Source: Mucilaginibacter sp. 14171R-50 (GTDB taxonomy: Bacteria > Bacteroidota > Bacteroidia > Sphingobacteriales > Sphingobacteriaceae). From it: DNA of 64,000 bases. The stretch lies in NCBI RefSeq assembly GCF_010093045.1, contig NZ_CP048115.1, forward strand, positions 3,844,001-3,908,000. The letters are read 5' to 3'. Both the position numbers and the translations under genes were made by a program. This document shows, in pieces, positions 1 to 7,226 of this stretch. How positions within the stretch are numbered: position 1 is the stretch's first letter; every line of letters begins with the position of its first letter. The notes under the pieces were generated by a model. It was not told the DNA's origin, did no database searches, and saw nothing but the letters and a program-made list of their open reading frames with translations.

Positions 1-1
1 C

Positions 2-757
2 GTTATTGATAACTCCGAGAACCTGCACCGTTTCCTGAAGGATTTTACGGCGCTTGAGGGTTACAAGATATTGGTGCATGGGGGCGGAAAGGTGGCTACT
101 CAGGTATCTGAAAGTATGGGTATCGAAGCAAAGCTGATTGATGGCAGGCGTATAACCGATATTGACACCCTGCGTATTGTCACTATGGTTTACGGCGGAT
201 TGATCAATAAAAACATTGTAGCCCAATTGCAGCGTTATGGAAGTAATGCCATTGGCCTTACCGGTGCAGACGGCGATCTGATACGCGCCAAAAAACGCCC
301 GGTTAAAACTATCGATTACGGCTTTGCAGGCGACCTGTTTGAGCGTTCGGTTAAAGCCGACAGCATTGCAAAGCTGCTTGAAGGCGGCTTTATCCCCGTA
401 TTTTGCGCGCTGACACACGATGGTGAAGGCCAGCTGTTAAACACCAATGCCGATACCATAGCCTCTGCGCTGGCGGTGGCTATGTCCGGATCATATGAAA
501 CCACGCTCGTTTATTGCTTCGAAAAAAAAGGTGTATTACAGGATATTAACGATGAGGATTCGCTGATAAGGGACATAGACCCTGAACGCTACGAAAAACT
601 AAAGACAGAACAAATCATTCACAGCGGTATGCTCCCAAAAATGGATAATGCTTTTACAGCCATTAGCTGCGGCGTTAAGGCAGTTATAATCGGCCATTCG
701 GATGATTTAGGACAATTAAAAAATAAAGCGGGCTTTGGTACCCGCTTAAGTAAGTAA
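2..757 (+). CDS. argB: Acetylglutamate (or succinylglutamate) kinase ArgB, 5' end outside window
   Basis: Catalyses ATP-dependent phosphorylation of N-acylglutamate, the second step of arginine synthesis, in the cytoplasm. The reading frame is open from base 2, so the true start lies upstream. Seen: the nucleotide-binding HGGGK motif at codons 24-28 of the visible part, the LTGADGDLI substrate loop, TNADT and a C-terminal GV..VIIG strand, all typical of the amino-acid kinase fold. Nine bases separate it from proC, indicating an operon. Several Bacteroidota (Bacteroides fragilis is the known case) use N-succinyl rather than N-acetyl intermediates, so the acyl group cannot be read from this fragment. 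The stop codon lies inside a TAAG tetranucleotide run. Confidence 0.93.
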   Translation, partial: VIDNSENLHRFLKDFTALEGYKILVHGGGKVATQVSESMGIEAKLIDGRRITDIDTLRIVTMVYGGLINKNIVAQLQRYGSNAIGLTGADGDLIRAKKRPVKTIDYGFAGDLFERSVKADSIAKLLEGGFIPVFCALTHDGEGQLLNTNADTIASALAVAMSGSYETTLVYCFEKKGVLQDINDEDSLIRDIDPERYEKLKTEQIIHSGMLPKMDNAFTAISCGVKAVIIGHSDDLGQLKNKAGFGTRLSK

Positions 758-763
758 GTAAGA
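745..763 (+). repeat. TAAG tetranucleotide run across the argB stop codon
   Basis: TAAG is repeated four times in register at the argB stop codon, just before the proC start. Gain or loss of one unit would change the argB C-terminus and its distance to proC. It may be chance. Confidence 0.5.
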
Positions 764-766
764 ATA

Positions 767-1582
767 ATGGAAACACAGCAACATATAGCCATTTTGGGCA
801 GTGGTAATATTGGCCTCGCATTGGCAAAAGGATTAGTTAAGGCAGGTATTTTTACCCCGCAGCAAATTACCCTTACCCGCCGTAACGTGGCGGCACTGGC
901 CGGCCTGGCAGCCGAGGGTTATAATGTTACGGCCAATAACGCCGAGGCGGTTACTAAAGCGGATATCGTGGTATTGGCAATTTTGCCCCAGCAATTAAAC
1001 AAATTGCTTGATGAGATAAAGCCTGCCGCCAGCCAAAGTAAGCATTTGCTGATATCGGTGGTATCGGGTGTGAGTTGCCATGACATTCGCAGCCAGCTCG
1101 GTTTAGATGTGCAGGTGATCCGCGCCATGCCGAACACGGCCATAGCTATTGGCCACAGCATGACGTGTGTTGCTACCGATAATGCGTCATCGGCCAACAT
1201 CAGCCTGGTTTTGTCGTTATTTGATACAGTAGGCGTAAGCATCCAGATAAACGAAGAATTGATGACATCAGCAACGGCATTGTGCGCATGTGGTATCGCA
1301 TTTTTTCTGAGATCTATCCGCGCGGCTTCACAAGGCGGCACCGAAATAGGCTTCCACGCGCACGACGCCCTCAAAATGGCGGCCCAAACGGCCAAAGGAG
1401 CCGCGGACCTGCTATTGCAGCTGGCATCGCATCCCGAGCAGGAAATTGATAAGGTGACATCGCCTAAAGGCTGTACTATTGCGGGCCTCAACGAAATGGA
1501 ACACAACGGCTTTAGCTCGGCCATGATAAAAGGTATAAAACTGTCGGCAGAGAAAGCCGGCGCGCTTTATAAAAGCGAATAA
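767..1582 (+). CDS. proC: Pyrroline-5-carboxylate reductase
   Basis: Reduces pyrroline-5-carboxylate to proline with NAD(P)H. The 271-residue protein has the family's usual length. An N-terminal Rossmann fold carries GSGNIG near residue 11. The C-terminal dimerisation domain ends in SPKGCTIAGL, close to the family's SPGGTT.AGL. The usual GSGPAY substrate loop appears to be replaced by a CACGIAF stretch near residue 175, a divergence from the E. coli enzyme. It follows argB by 9 nt, so arginine and proline synthesis genes appear co-transcribed. Another NAD-dependent reductase of the same fold is possible but less likely given the C-terminal match. Confidence 0.88.
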   Translation: METQQHIAILGSGNIGLALAKGLVKAGIFTPQQITLTRRNVAALAGLAAEGYNVTANNAEAVTKADIVVLAILPQQLNKLLDEIKPAASQSKHLLISVVSGVSCHDIRSQLGLDVQVIRAMPNTAIAIGHSMTCVATDNASSANISLVLSLFDTVGVSIQINEELMTSATALCACGIAFFLRSIRAASQGGTEIGFHAHDALKMAAQTAKGAADLLLQLASHPEQEIDKVTSPKGCTIAGLNEMEHNGFSSAMIKGIKLSAEKAGALYKSE

Positions 1583-1601
1583 ATAAACATCACACCAACA
1601 A

Positions 1602-2372
1602 ATGCATATGAAGTCAGGCAGTATTTTAAAAAGCGTATTTTTAATTGGGGCTTTTTTACTTTGTGCGTTTAAACTTTTGCCACCCCACAAGGCAAACATC
1701 GTATTTATTGGCGATAGCATAACCTTTGGCTCAAACACCGCCGAACTGCAGCCCTCTGTATATGCTTTGGATTACCTGGTGAAAAAAAAGGGCATTATGG
1801 TAACACAAAGCAACCAGGGTGTGAGCGGACACACTACGCTTGATTTTTTGCCCGGGGAGCAGGATTTTGATAATACCATTAAGGCTGCCGATGTATTTTA
1901 CAGAGATACAGCAGCGCAACTGATATTTTCAATAATGCTCGGGACTAACGACAGTGCCATGCAAGGTACCCACGGGGCGCCGGTATCGCCGGTACAATAC
2001 GCTGCCAACCTTAAAACTATTGCCGATAGCTTGTTAAAACGCTACCCCAACAGCAAGATAGTTCTTAACACTCCAATTTATTACAGCCCCAATACTTATA
2101 ATGGTGCCATGTACCTGCAAGAAGGGCTTAACAGGCTGCAAAGCTATTTCCCGCAAATTGCCGCTTTAGTTAAGGGTTATTCTGTTACCAATCCCAACCA
2201 TGTATATACAGGTTACACTAACGGGTTTGTTGACTTCAGGAAAAACTATCAATTTACCTTACAGCCTGAGCAGGGTAAGCAAGGGACTTTTTACCTGCAC
2301 CCCAATAAATCAGGGGCAGGTTATCTGGGTAAAAAATGGGGCGAGGCTATTTACCGCGCTTTAACAAATTAA
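1602..2372 (+). CDS. Secreted SGNH/GDSL-family hydrolase
   Basis: Predicted esterase or lipase of the SGNH superfamily. A hydrophobic N-terminal segment (residues 9-25) looks like a signal peptide or membrane anchor. Block I is FIGDSITFG (nucleophile Ser) near residue 37, block II a Gly in NQGVSG, block III GTND near residue 115, and block V YLHPN near residue 237 with the catalytic Asp/His region. All four SGNH residues are therefore visible. Substrate is unknown; carbohydrate acetyl esters or lipids are both possible. It starts 19 nt after proC and may share that transcript. The stop overlaps the stop of the convergent small gene by 3-4 bases. An alternative start lies two codons downstream. 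Confidence 0.85.
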   Translation: MHMKSGSILKSVFLIGAFLLCAFKLLPPHKANIVFIGDSITFGSNTAELQPSVYALDYLVKKKGIMVTQSNQGVSGHTTLDFLPGEQDFDNTIKAADVFYRDTAAQLIFSIMLGTNDSAMQGTHGAPVSPVQYAANLKTIADSLLKRYPNSKIVLNTPIYYSPNTYNGAMYLQEGLNRLQSYFPQIAALVKGYSVTNPNHVYTGYTNGFVDFRKNYQFTLQPEQGKQGTFYLHPNKSGAGYLGKKWGEAIYRALTN

Positions 2373-2572
2373 TCTTCGGAAGTATCTTTTTTAGGGGTTG
2401 GCGGGGTTGAAACTATTTCGCCAAATTCATTTACATAAGCCATCATATCTTCCAGGCCGCCGCCGGCCGAGTTTTCCTGGCGTTCTTGTTTGCGCAATGC
2501 CTTCTCTTCTTTTTTCTTTTGCTTGTTTTTTTCAAGCTGTTTCTTCATAAATGTTGCTTGTGATTTAGCCAT
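2369..2572 (-). CDS. Small basic protein resembling the N-terminal extension of Bacteroidota cold-shock proteins
   Basis: A 67-residue protein. Residues 9-32 are almost entirely Lys, Glu, Gln and Arg and probably helical. A GGGLEDMMAYV..FGE.V.TPP segment follows. From memory, this arrangement matches the N-terminal tail found in front of the CSD domain in many Bacteroidota cold-shock proteins. Here no CSD domain follows: the gene ends at the convergent hydrolase. It may be a free-standing RNA- or ribosome-associated peptide or a truncated relative. A terminator-like hairpin lies 22 nt before the start codon. Function is not established. Confidence 0.75.
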   Translation of the reverse strand: MAKSQATFMKKQLEKNKQKKKEEKALRKQERQENSAGGGLEDMMAYVNEFGEIVSTPPTPKKDTSED

Positions 2573-2913
2573 ATATTATCGGGAATTAGTGAATAAAAAA
2601 AGCATCCGCTTTAAAAGCGGATGCTTTGTAGGTGTACAATATAGTCATTTTATACGGCTTTGCGTTAAATTAATTTAACTAAACGGGCAGTGGGCTGTAA
2701 ATCAGCATCAAAGTATATCTTACGCTACCGCTTTAAAAGCTTATTTAAAATGCAAAAACCTGCCGCTATTTAAAAAATAAAGGTTAGCTTTAAGAAATTC
2801 CTTCTCAACACAAGCAATTTCAATACAGGCATTGCCAATCAGTAATACGGCGCAACAGCTAAGCTGATGATTGCCGGCGATAATTCTATTATAATACATT
2901 TAAAATAAACACC
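2573..2913. other. Intergenic stretch between divergent small genes
   Basis: Apart from the hairpin at 2595-2627 nothing definite is seen. The DNA is AT-rich, as expected for promoters of the two divergent small genes. A minus-strand TATACTTTG near 2709-2717 resembles a Bacteroidota -7 element, which would give the small cold-shock-like gene a leader of roughly 130 nt. No tRNA or recognised riboswitch was found. Confidence 0.4.
2595..2627 (-). promoter_or_regulatory. Terminator-like hairpin in the leader of the small cold-shock-like gene
   Basis: A perfect 13-bp stem with a 3-nt loop is followed, on the minus strand, by six consecutive T. This is the form of an intrinsic terminator, but it sits only 22 nt upstream of the start codon at 2572, and no minus-strand gene ends to its right before 3448. 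It is therefore either an attenuator in the leader or the end of an unrecognised small RNA encoded at about 2630-2900. Confidence 0.6.
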
Positions 2914-3039
2914 ATGAGCAAAGACAGAAAAACGGTTAAAGAAACCAAAAAAGCCCCCGCAGTAAACGGGACCAAAAAGCAATCAGCATATCAATCAGGA
3001 AAAGGTTCGACTTCTTCCGATCTGTCAAGCAAAAAATAA
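2914..3039 (+). CDS. Small Lys/Ser-rich hypothetical protein (41 aa)
   Basis: A short reading frame starting at ATG 2914 and ending at TAA 3037-3039. The product is very basic (about a quarter Lys), rich in Ser and Thr in its second half, and without hydrophobic segments, so it is probably disordered and cytoplasmic. The next gene begins 5 nt after its stop, which supports co-translation and argues that it is real. The family is not recognised and no function is proposed. Confidence 0.55.
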   Translation: MSKDRKTVKETKKAPAVNGTKKQSAYQSGKGSTSSDLSSKK

Positions 3040-3044
3040 GAATC

Positions 3045-3365
3045 ATGAGCGAACAAATGATAGAGATCCAAACTAAATTATACTTGTACGATCTTGCTAA
3101 CCTTGCTAAAGAGCATGGTTTTAAAGCCGATGATAACTGGGAGTTTAGCATGGCAAACAATGCCGAAAGGATAAGTATACAAAAGAACTACTTCCCTACT
3201 AATGTAACCAAAATTGTACCCGAAATATTACTGCAGGTATTAAACTCCGTTAGGACGGCGCTTAAGCAATCACTCGCCGTTAAAGACGCGCCGGATGCCC
3301 AAAGCATTATTGCTGATGAATTGAATTACCTGGTTGCGTTTAACCCTAAACGACCAAGGACGTAA
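3045..3365 (+). CDS. Hypothetical protein (106 aa)
   Basis: Family not recognised. The product is a soluble, mainly helical-looking protein without signal peptide, Cys pairs or membrane segments. The N-terminal half holds a DLANLAKEHGF helix followed by a DDNWEFSMANNAERISIQ segment that may form strands. The C-terminus ends in KRPRT. It lies 5 nt after the 41-residue gene and appears to be its operon partner. Downstream is the convergent phoH2-like gene. Confidence 0.6.
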   Translation: MSEQMIEIQTKLYLYDLANLAKEHGFKADDNWEFSMANNAERISIQKNYFPTNVTKIVPEILLQVLNSVRTALKQSLAVKDAPDAQSIIADELNYLVAFNPKRPRT

Positions 3366-3447
3366 CAGGTTAACATCTTGTCAGGCCGAACATCGTGGAG
3401 CATCTATCGCCGGGTAGTTCCTTAGCTCCCACTCAGGATGACAAATT

Positions 3448-4818
3448 TTACAACAGTTCCGTGGCTAAATTGGCCAGTTCGCTCCTTTCACCCTTTTGCA
3501 GGGTGATATGGGCGTAAAGCGGATGCCCTTTGGCCTTATCAATAAGATACGACAGGCCATTGCTTTCAGCATCGAGGTATGGCGTATCTATCTGGTAAAT
3601 ATCACCGGTAAATACAAATTTACTGTTTTCCCCGGCCCGCGATATAATGGTTTTTACCTCATGGGGTGTAAGGTTTTGGGCCTCGTCTACAATAAAAAAT
3701 ATTTTGCTTAAGGTACGGCCGCGTATAAAAGCCAGCGGCGTTATTGATATCTTGTCGTTTGCCACCAGTTCATCAAGTTTGGCCTGCATCTTCTCATCCT
3801 CGGCAAACTGATCTTTAATAAACTTCAGGTTATCCCATATGGGGGCCATGTATGGGTCTATTTTTGATTTAACATCACCCGGCAAAAAGCCAATATCCTT
3901 ATTACTAAGCGGTATTATGGGGCGTGTTACAAATATCTGGCGATAGTGCTTGCGCTGCTCTAAAGCGCTGGCCAATGCAAGCAGCGTTTTACCGGTACCG
4001 GCATTACCTTGTATAGTTACCAGTTTAATATCGGGGTGCAGCAGCGCGTGTATGGCAAAGCCCTGTTCCATATTGCGGGGGTAGATATTCAGTACAGGCT
4101 GTTCGGTCACCGTTTCTACCTGTTTGCTCTGCGAATTATAAAATCCGGATGCGGAGCCATGCTTACCGTTTAAAATATAAAACTGGTTGCCTGCCTCAAG
4201 GGGGATATTAAAATTATCAGCAGGTATGCTAAGGTTTTTTGTTAGCTTGCTCAAAAGCTTTTCGGTTACATTATTCAATGTAGTTTTGCCTGTGTAAAGC
4301 TCCTCAAGATTTTTCACCTTACCGGTTTCATAATCCTCGGCATACAAATTTAACGCCTTGGCCTTTAAACGCAGGCAAATATCTTTAGATACCAGTATCA
4401 CTTTTTTGCCGGGGTTTTCAAACTGAAGTCCCAAAGCAGCATTTAAGATGCGGTGGTCTATCTTATCTGATCCAAAAACCACTTCGGCATCCGCACCGGT
4501 GTTGGTGGCATCCATTATCACTTTAAAAGAGCCCTTACCTTTACCGTTTAGCGGTACCCATTGATTGATCAACCTGCTGCGCGACATATCGTCCATCAGC
4601 CTGATAAAACTGCGAGCCTCAAAATTACGCGTATCGTTACCGCTTTTCATGTTGTCAAGCTCTTCCAATACCTGTATGGGTATGGCAACGTCATGTTCAT
4701 GAAAATTTTCAAAGGCGTTGTGGTCATATAGTATAACCGAGGTATCCAGTACAAATATTTTCTTCTTCCCGTCGGGCTTGTGTGTAGCGTCGTTGTTCAT
4801 TAATGCTAAATTAGGCAT
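3448..4818 (-). CDS. PhoH2-type PIN-ATPase (RNA helicase/RNase)
   Basis: A 456-residue fusion of a PIN nuclease domain and a PhoH P-loop ATPase, as in the PhoH2 proteins. The PIN part (residues about 19-150) begins FVLDTSVILYD with acidic residues expected for metal binding. The ATPase part has Walker A GNAGTGKT near residue 277 and Walker B FFIVDEAQNLTP near residue 377. Characterised PhoH2 proteins unwind and cut RNA using ATP. No separate antitoxin gene lies next to it. The first Met is used; a second in-frame Met at residue 7 is an alternative. It is transcribed alone, divergent from the reductase gene at 4992. Confidence 0.9.
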   Translation of the reverse strand: MPNLALMNNDATHKPDGKKKIFVLDTSVILYDHNAFENFHEHDVAIPIQVLEELDNMKSGNDTRNFEARSFIRLMDDMSRSRLINQWVPLNGKGKGSFKVIMDATNTGADAEVVFGSDKIDHRILNAALGLQFENPGKKVILVSKDICLRLKAKALNLYAEDYETGKVKNLEELYTGKTTLNNVTEKLLSKLTKNLSIPADNFNIPLEAGNQFYILNGKHGSASGFYNSQSKQVETVTEQPVLNIYPRNMEQGFAIHALLHPDIKLVTIQGNAGTGKTLLALASALEQRKHYRQIFVTRPIIPLSNKDIGFLPGDVKSKIDPYMAPIWDNLKFIKDQFAEDEKMQAKLDELVANDKISITPLAFIRGRTLSKIFFIVDEAQNLTPHEVKTIISRAGENSKFVFTGDIYQIDTPYLDAESNGLSYLIDKAKGHPLYAHITLQKGERSELANLATELL

Positions 4819-4957
4819 TTTGATTGGGGAGCGGTTGCAGTTGTTGAAAATGTTTTAATAGTTAGCGAAAGCACTTATACCCTTACCGGTAGGCTGATAG
4901 TCGCGAAATACCCCTATATTGGCGTGTTTGCACCTCATTAGGTGTCGTTGTCCGCTT

Positions 4958-4965
4958 TAAATTTG
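4958..4965 (+). promoter_or_regulatory. Candidate Bacteroidota -7 promoter element
   Basis: TAAATTTG is an exact match to the Bacteroidota TAnnTTTG element and lies 26 nt before the start codon at 4992. The matching upstream TTTG (4927-4930) is farther away than usual, so support is partial. Confidence 0.45.
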
Positions 4966-4991
4966 CAGTATGATCAACTAATTTAAAAAAG

Positions 4992-5579
4992 ATGAGAAAA
5001 ATAAAGGTACTGGCACATATTTCATTAGATGGCGTAGTACAATCGCCGGGAGGCCGCGAGGATGATAGTGATTTTGCGCATAGCGGATGGTCTATGCAAT
5101 ATGCCGATAAGCAAACCGGAGAAGGCATTGTTGCCGCCCATGGGCACAATTACGACCTGCTGCTTGGCCGCCGTACTTATGATGTTTTTGCAGGATACTG
5201 GCCAAACGCCCAAAGCGGTGCAATTGCCGACGGTTTTAACGCCGCGAAAAAATACGTTGCGACCCATAGGCCCGAAAGCCTTGAATGGGGCCCGGTTGAA
5301 GACCTGGGTGCAGATATTGTTGAAGGCCTGCGCGCTTTAAAGGCACAGGACGGCCCCGACCTTATTGTTTGGGGAAGTGTGACGGTTACATCGTTATTGT
5401 TTGCGCACGGGATGGTTGATGAGGTGGTATTATTTGTTTACCCGGTTTTACTGGGGAGCGGCAAACGCTTTTTTACAGACAGCGCCGAAGCATGGAAACT
5501 TGAGCTTATAAACAGTACAGTCGGATCATCTGGCGTAGTTACCAATATTTATAAATACGCAGGGGCTTTACAGATCTAA
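4992..5579 (+). CDS. Dihydrofolate reductase-fold (RibD C-terminal-like) reductase
   Basis: A 195-residue protein of the RibD_C/DHFR-like superfamily, like the YwjB/YyaP proteins. Seen: the N-terminal strand KVLAHISLDGV, then LLLGRRTYDVFAGYWP near residue 56, then GSVTVTSLLFAHGMVDEVVLFVYPV and GSGKRFF near residue 155, all placed as in the family. It probably uses NADPH; the substrate is unknown and need not be folate or a riboflavin precursor. Single gene, divergent from phoH2, with a terminator-like hairpin downstream. Confidence 0.88.
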   Translation: MRKIKVLAHISLDGVVQSPGGREDDSDFAHSGWSMQYADKQTGEGIVAAHGHNYDLLLGRRTYDVFAGYWPNAQSGAIADGFNAAKKYVATHRPESLEWGPVEDLGADIVEGLRALKAQDGPDLIVWGSVTVTSLLFAHGMVDEVVLFVYPVLLGSGKRFFTDSAEAWKLELINSTVGSSGVVTNIYKYAGALQI

Positions 5580-5640
5580 AACACTGCCCGTTGAATTTCG
5601 AAGGCGGGCCATAACTTAATTGAAAATGCCTTAAAATAGG

Positions 5641-5679
5641 AAAACGGAAGCCTCTTCTTTCGAAATGACCTCCGTTTTT
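5641..5679 (+). terminator. Candidate terminator of the DHFR-like gene
   Basis: AAAACGGA pairs with TCCGTTTT around a 22-nt loop that may fold further, and is followed by a T run on the plus strand, 60 nt after the stop codon at 5579. Confidence 0.5.
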
Positions 5680-5761
5680 CCCGACCCCATGAATAGCCGT
5701 GGCTATCATGAAGCATCAAGTTTTGTGTAAATTAACCGACCTGATCTCCTCTTTGTATAAT

Positions 5762-6046
5762 GCGAACGCCGATGTCTCTTTATTCGCTGTGAATGCCGAT
5801 GTTTCAATTGTTGACACGTATGCAAACTTTGTCTGTCTCCTTGCGGATGGTGACGCTTCCAAATTCGTTCCGCATGTGTCCTTCGTTCCTCTTGCGAGTG
5901 CGGATGGGTCATTGCTTCTGCGAATATTGATGTTGTCACTTCTCCCGAGGGGAAGTCGACTCCGTTGTTATTCGTGCAACGCTGATACTTCTTTATTCCG
6001 TTGAATGCCGATGTCTCTTTGTTACGCTACGCCGATTGCTTCAAGG
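5762..6046 (+). repeat. Degenerate ~24-nt direct repeats
   Basis: Recurring unit approximately GAATGCCGATGTCTCTTTAT. Clearer copies begin at 5762, 5791, 5976, 6003 and 6027, with weaker ones between (GCGGATG at 5843 and 5900, GAATATTGATG near 5922). Spacing between neighbouring copies is 24-29 nt. Copies differ by several bases and indels, so the array is decayed. No family recognised. Confidence 0.5.
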
Positions 6047-6328
6047 TCATTATTTTGTTTGCCGCCCTCCGTAGAATCTTGCAAAACCCATAATACCTCA
6101 TTAATCATCTGCCAGACAAACCTGCTTTCGCAATTTGATCTTTTACATGATTCAGGCACTTCCCTTATCTTTAGTTCGCCCGAGGGTCCACCCGATTAAG
6201 TTTCTGTATTCCTGTAAGGCTGTCAAAGTACGTCGTTCTTGATGATTACAATATAGGAACATAAAGCATCATTTGTCAAGGCCTTTTTTTATTTTCTTTT
6301 TAACATGTTATTAACATAAAACAGCTGG

Positions 6329-6337
6329 TTATCCACA
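6329..6337 (+). promoter_or_regulatory. Single DnaA-box sequence
   Basis: TTATCCACA is a perfect match to the consensus DnaA box, embedded in AT-rich DNA. Only one copy is present and no replication gene adjoins it, so an origin is not claimed. Confidence 0.3.
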
Positions 6338-6465
6338 TTACACAAGCCGTGATATATAAGCGCTTCAAACTTTTTGACCGGGTTTATAAACAACGCGGTT
6401 ACTAACAATAAACTAAAAACAGGTACACATACTGCCACATATAAAACGCGCGCATCAACCAGATT

Positions 6466-7224
6466 TCAAATTTTTTCTGTTAGATGTTTCCAGTATCTTT
6501 TAGGGATATGGCGCACATGAAGCCTGGTGTTTTTTCGTGACGGAATGTTTACGCTGGTAAAATAGTTCTTCCACAAGTGCTGATAAATGGTCTCCTCCTC
6601 CGTAAATGCGGCTATAATATTGGCGGGTTTGCCAATGTTTGCAAAGTCAAGCGAAATATATTGGGTATCGTGCAGGTCGTAATAGATGCCGTATTTACGC
6701 CTCAGATCATATATTATCCATTTTTGATCAGCGTAGCGGCTTTTAAAATGGCGAATAAGCAAAGGCAACACATTAAAATCCGGTTCAACTGCGGCGTAAA
6801 AAATATCGTCCTTTAATTTCTGAAAGCGCACAAAGGCTTCCATCCTGTGTTTTTCGCGCCTAACCATGCGTACCATTTCTGATACGCGCAGCACAAACCG
6901 GTTGCCATAGTCCTCTTCAATGTTTTGCGCCGCATCAAAAGCATACCTGATGTATCCCACCAGATTATTATCCTCCCCTTCCATTTCGGCTAAATGAGCG
7001 GCGTACAGCCTTTGTATGCCCATTGCTGATATCCTTTGTGTCAGGCCTTTTAAAACGCGGTTAGCGCGTATCTCATCTGTTGTTACCTGTAACTTATTTT
7101 CAAAAAAGGCAGCAGTATCCGGTTGATTGCGTTGCAGGTTTACGCGGTCGAGCCGGCGATCGTAAATTTCGAATACAACGGTAAGAAGCCCTTCAAAAGT
7201 GCCATCGTAAATAAGTGTGGTCAT
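6466..7224 (-). CDS. Putative DNA metabolism/repair protein (TIGR03915, DUF4130)
   Basis: A 252-residue soluble protein matching the pattern of the TIGR03915 family, which is almost always encoded beside the radical-SAM protein of family TIGR03916, as it is here (2 nt between them). It starts TLIYDGTFEGLLTVVFEIYD, characteristic of the family. The C-terminal half (about residues 90-250) is the DUF4130 region, with FYAAVEPDFNVLPLL and WIIYDLRRKYGIYYDL. The pair has been proposed to act in DNA modification or repair on the basis of family similarity; the chemistry is not demonstrated. It is the second gene of a two-gene operon. Confidence 0.88.
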   Translation of the reverse strand: MTTLIYDGTFEGLLTVVFEIYDRRLDRVNLQRNQPDTAAFFENKLQVTTDEIRANRVLKGLTQRISAMGIQRLYAAHLAEMEGEDNNLVGYIRYAFDAAQNIEEDYGNRFVLRVSEMVRMVRREKHRMEAFVRFQKLKDDIFYAAVEPDFNVLPLLIRHFKSRYADQKWIIYDLRRKYGIYYDLHDTQYISLDFANIGKPANIIAAFTEEETIYQHLWKNYFTSVNIPSRKNTRLHVRHIPKRYWKHLTEKI

Positions 7225-7226
7225 GG

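Larger units (their letters stand above)
5580..6465. other. Long non-coding region with degenerate repeats
   Basis: Nearly 0.9 kb without a credible gene. The first 100 bases hold the terminator of the reductase gene. From 5762 to about 6046 degenerate copies of a ~24-nt unit occur. The plus strand is pyrimidine-rich here. Short open frames on both strands give low-complexity products with repeated NADVS-like words, which follow from the repeats and do not look like proteins. From 6240 to 6465 the DNA is AT-rich and includes one perfect DnaA-box sequence. Confidence 0.5.

Noticed and set aside
919-1524. A 201-codon frame antisense to proC
   Set aside because: It mirrors a well-supported gene; the product is rich in Ser, Ala and Leu without any family pattern. 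Long antisense frames are common opposite coding DNA here.
5699-6199. Open frames on the plus strand (5699-6004 and 6005-6199) and the overlapping minus frame 5706-5939
   Set aside because: Products are low-complexity words created by degenerate DNA repeats; no start context, no domain, and both strands are open to the same degree.
6329-6337. Replication origin at the DnaA-box sequence
   Set aside because: Only one perfect box, no cluster and no dnaA or dnaN nearby.
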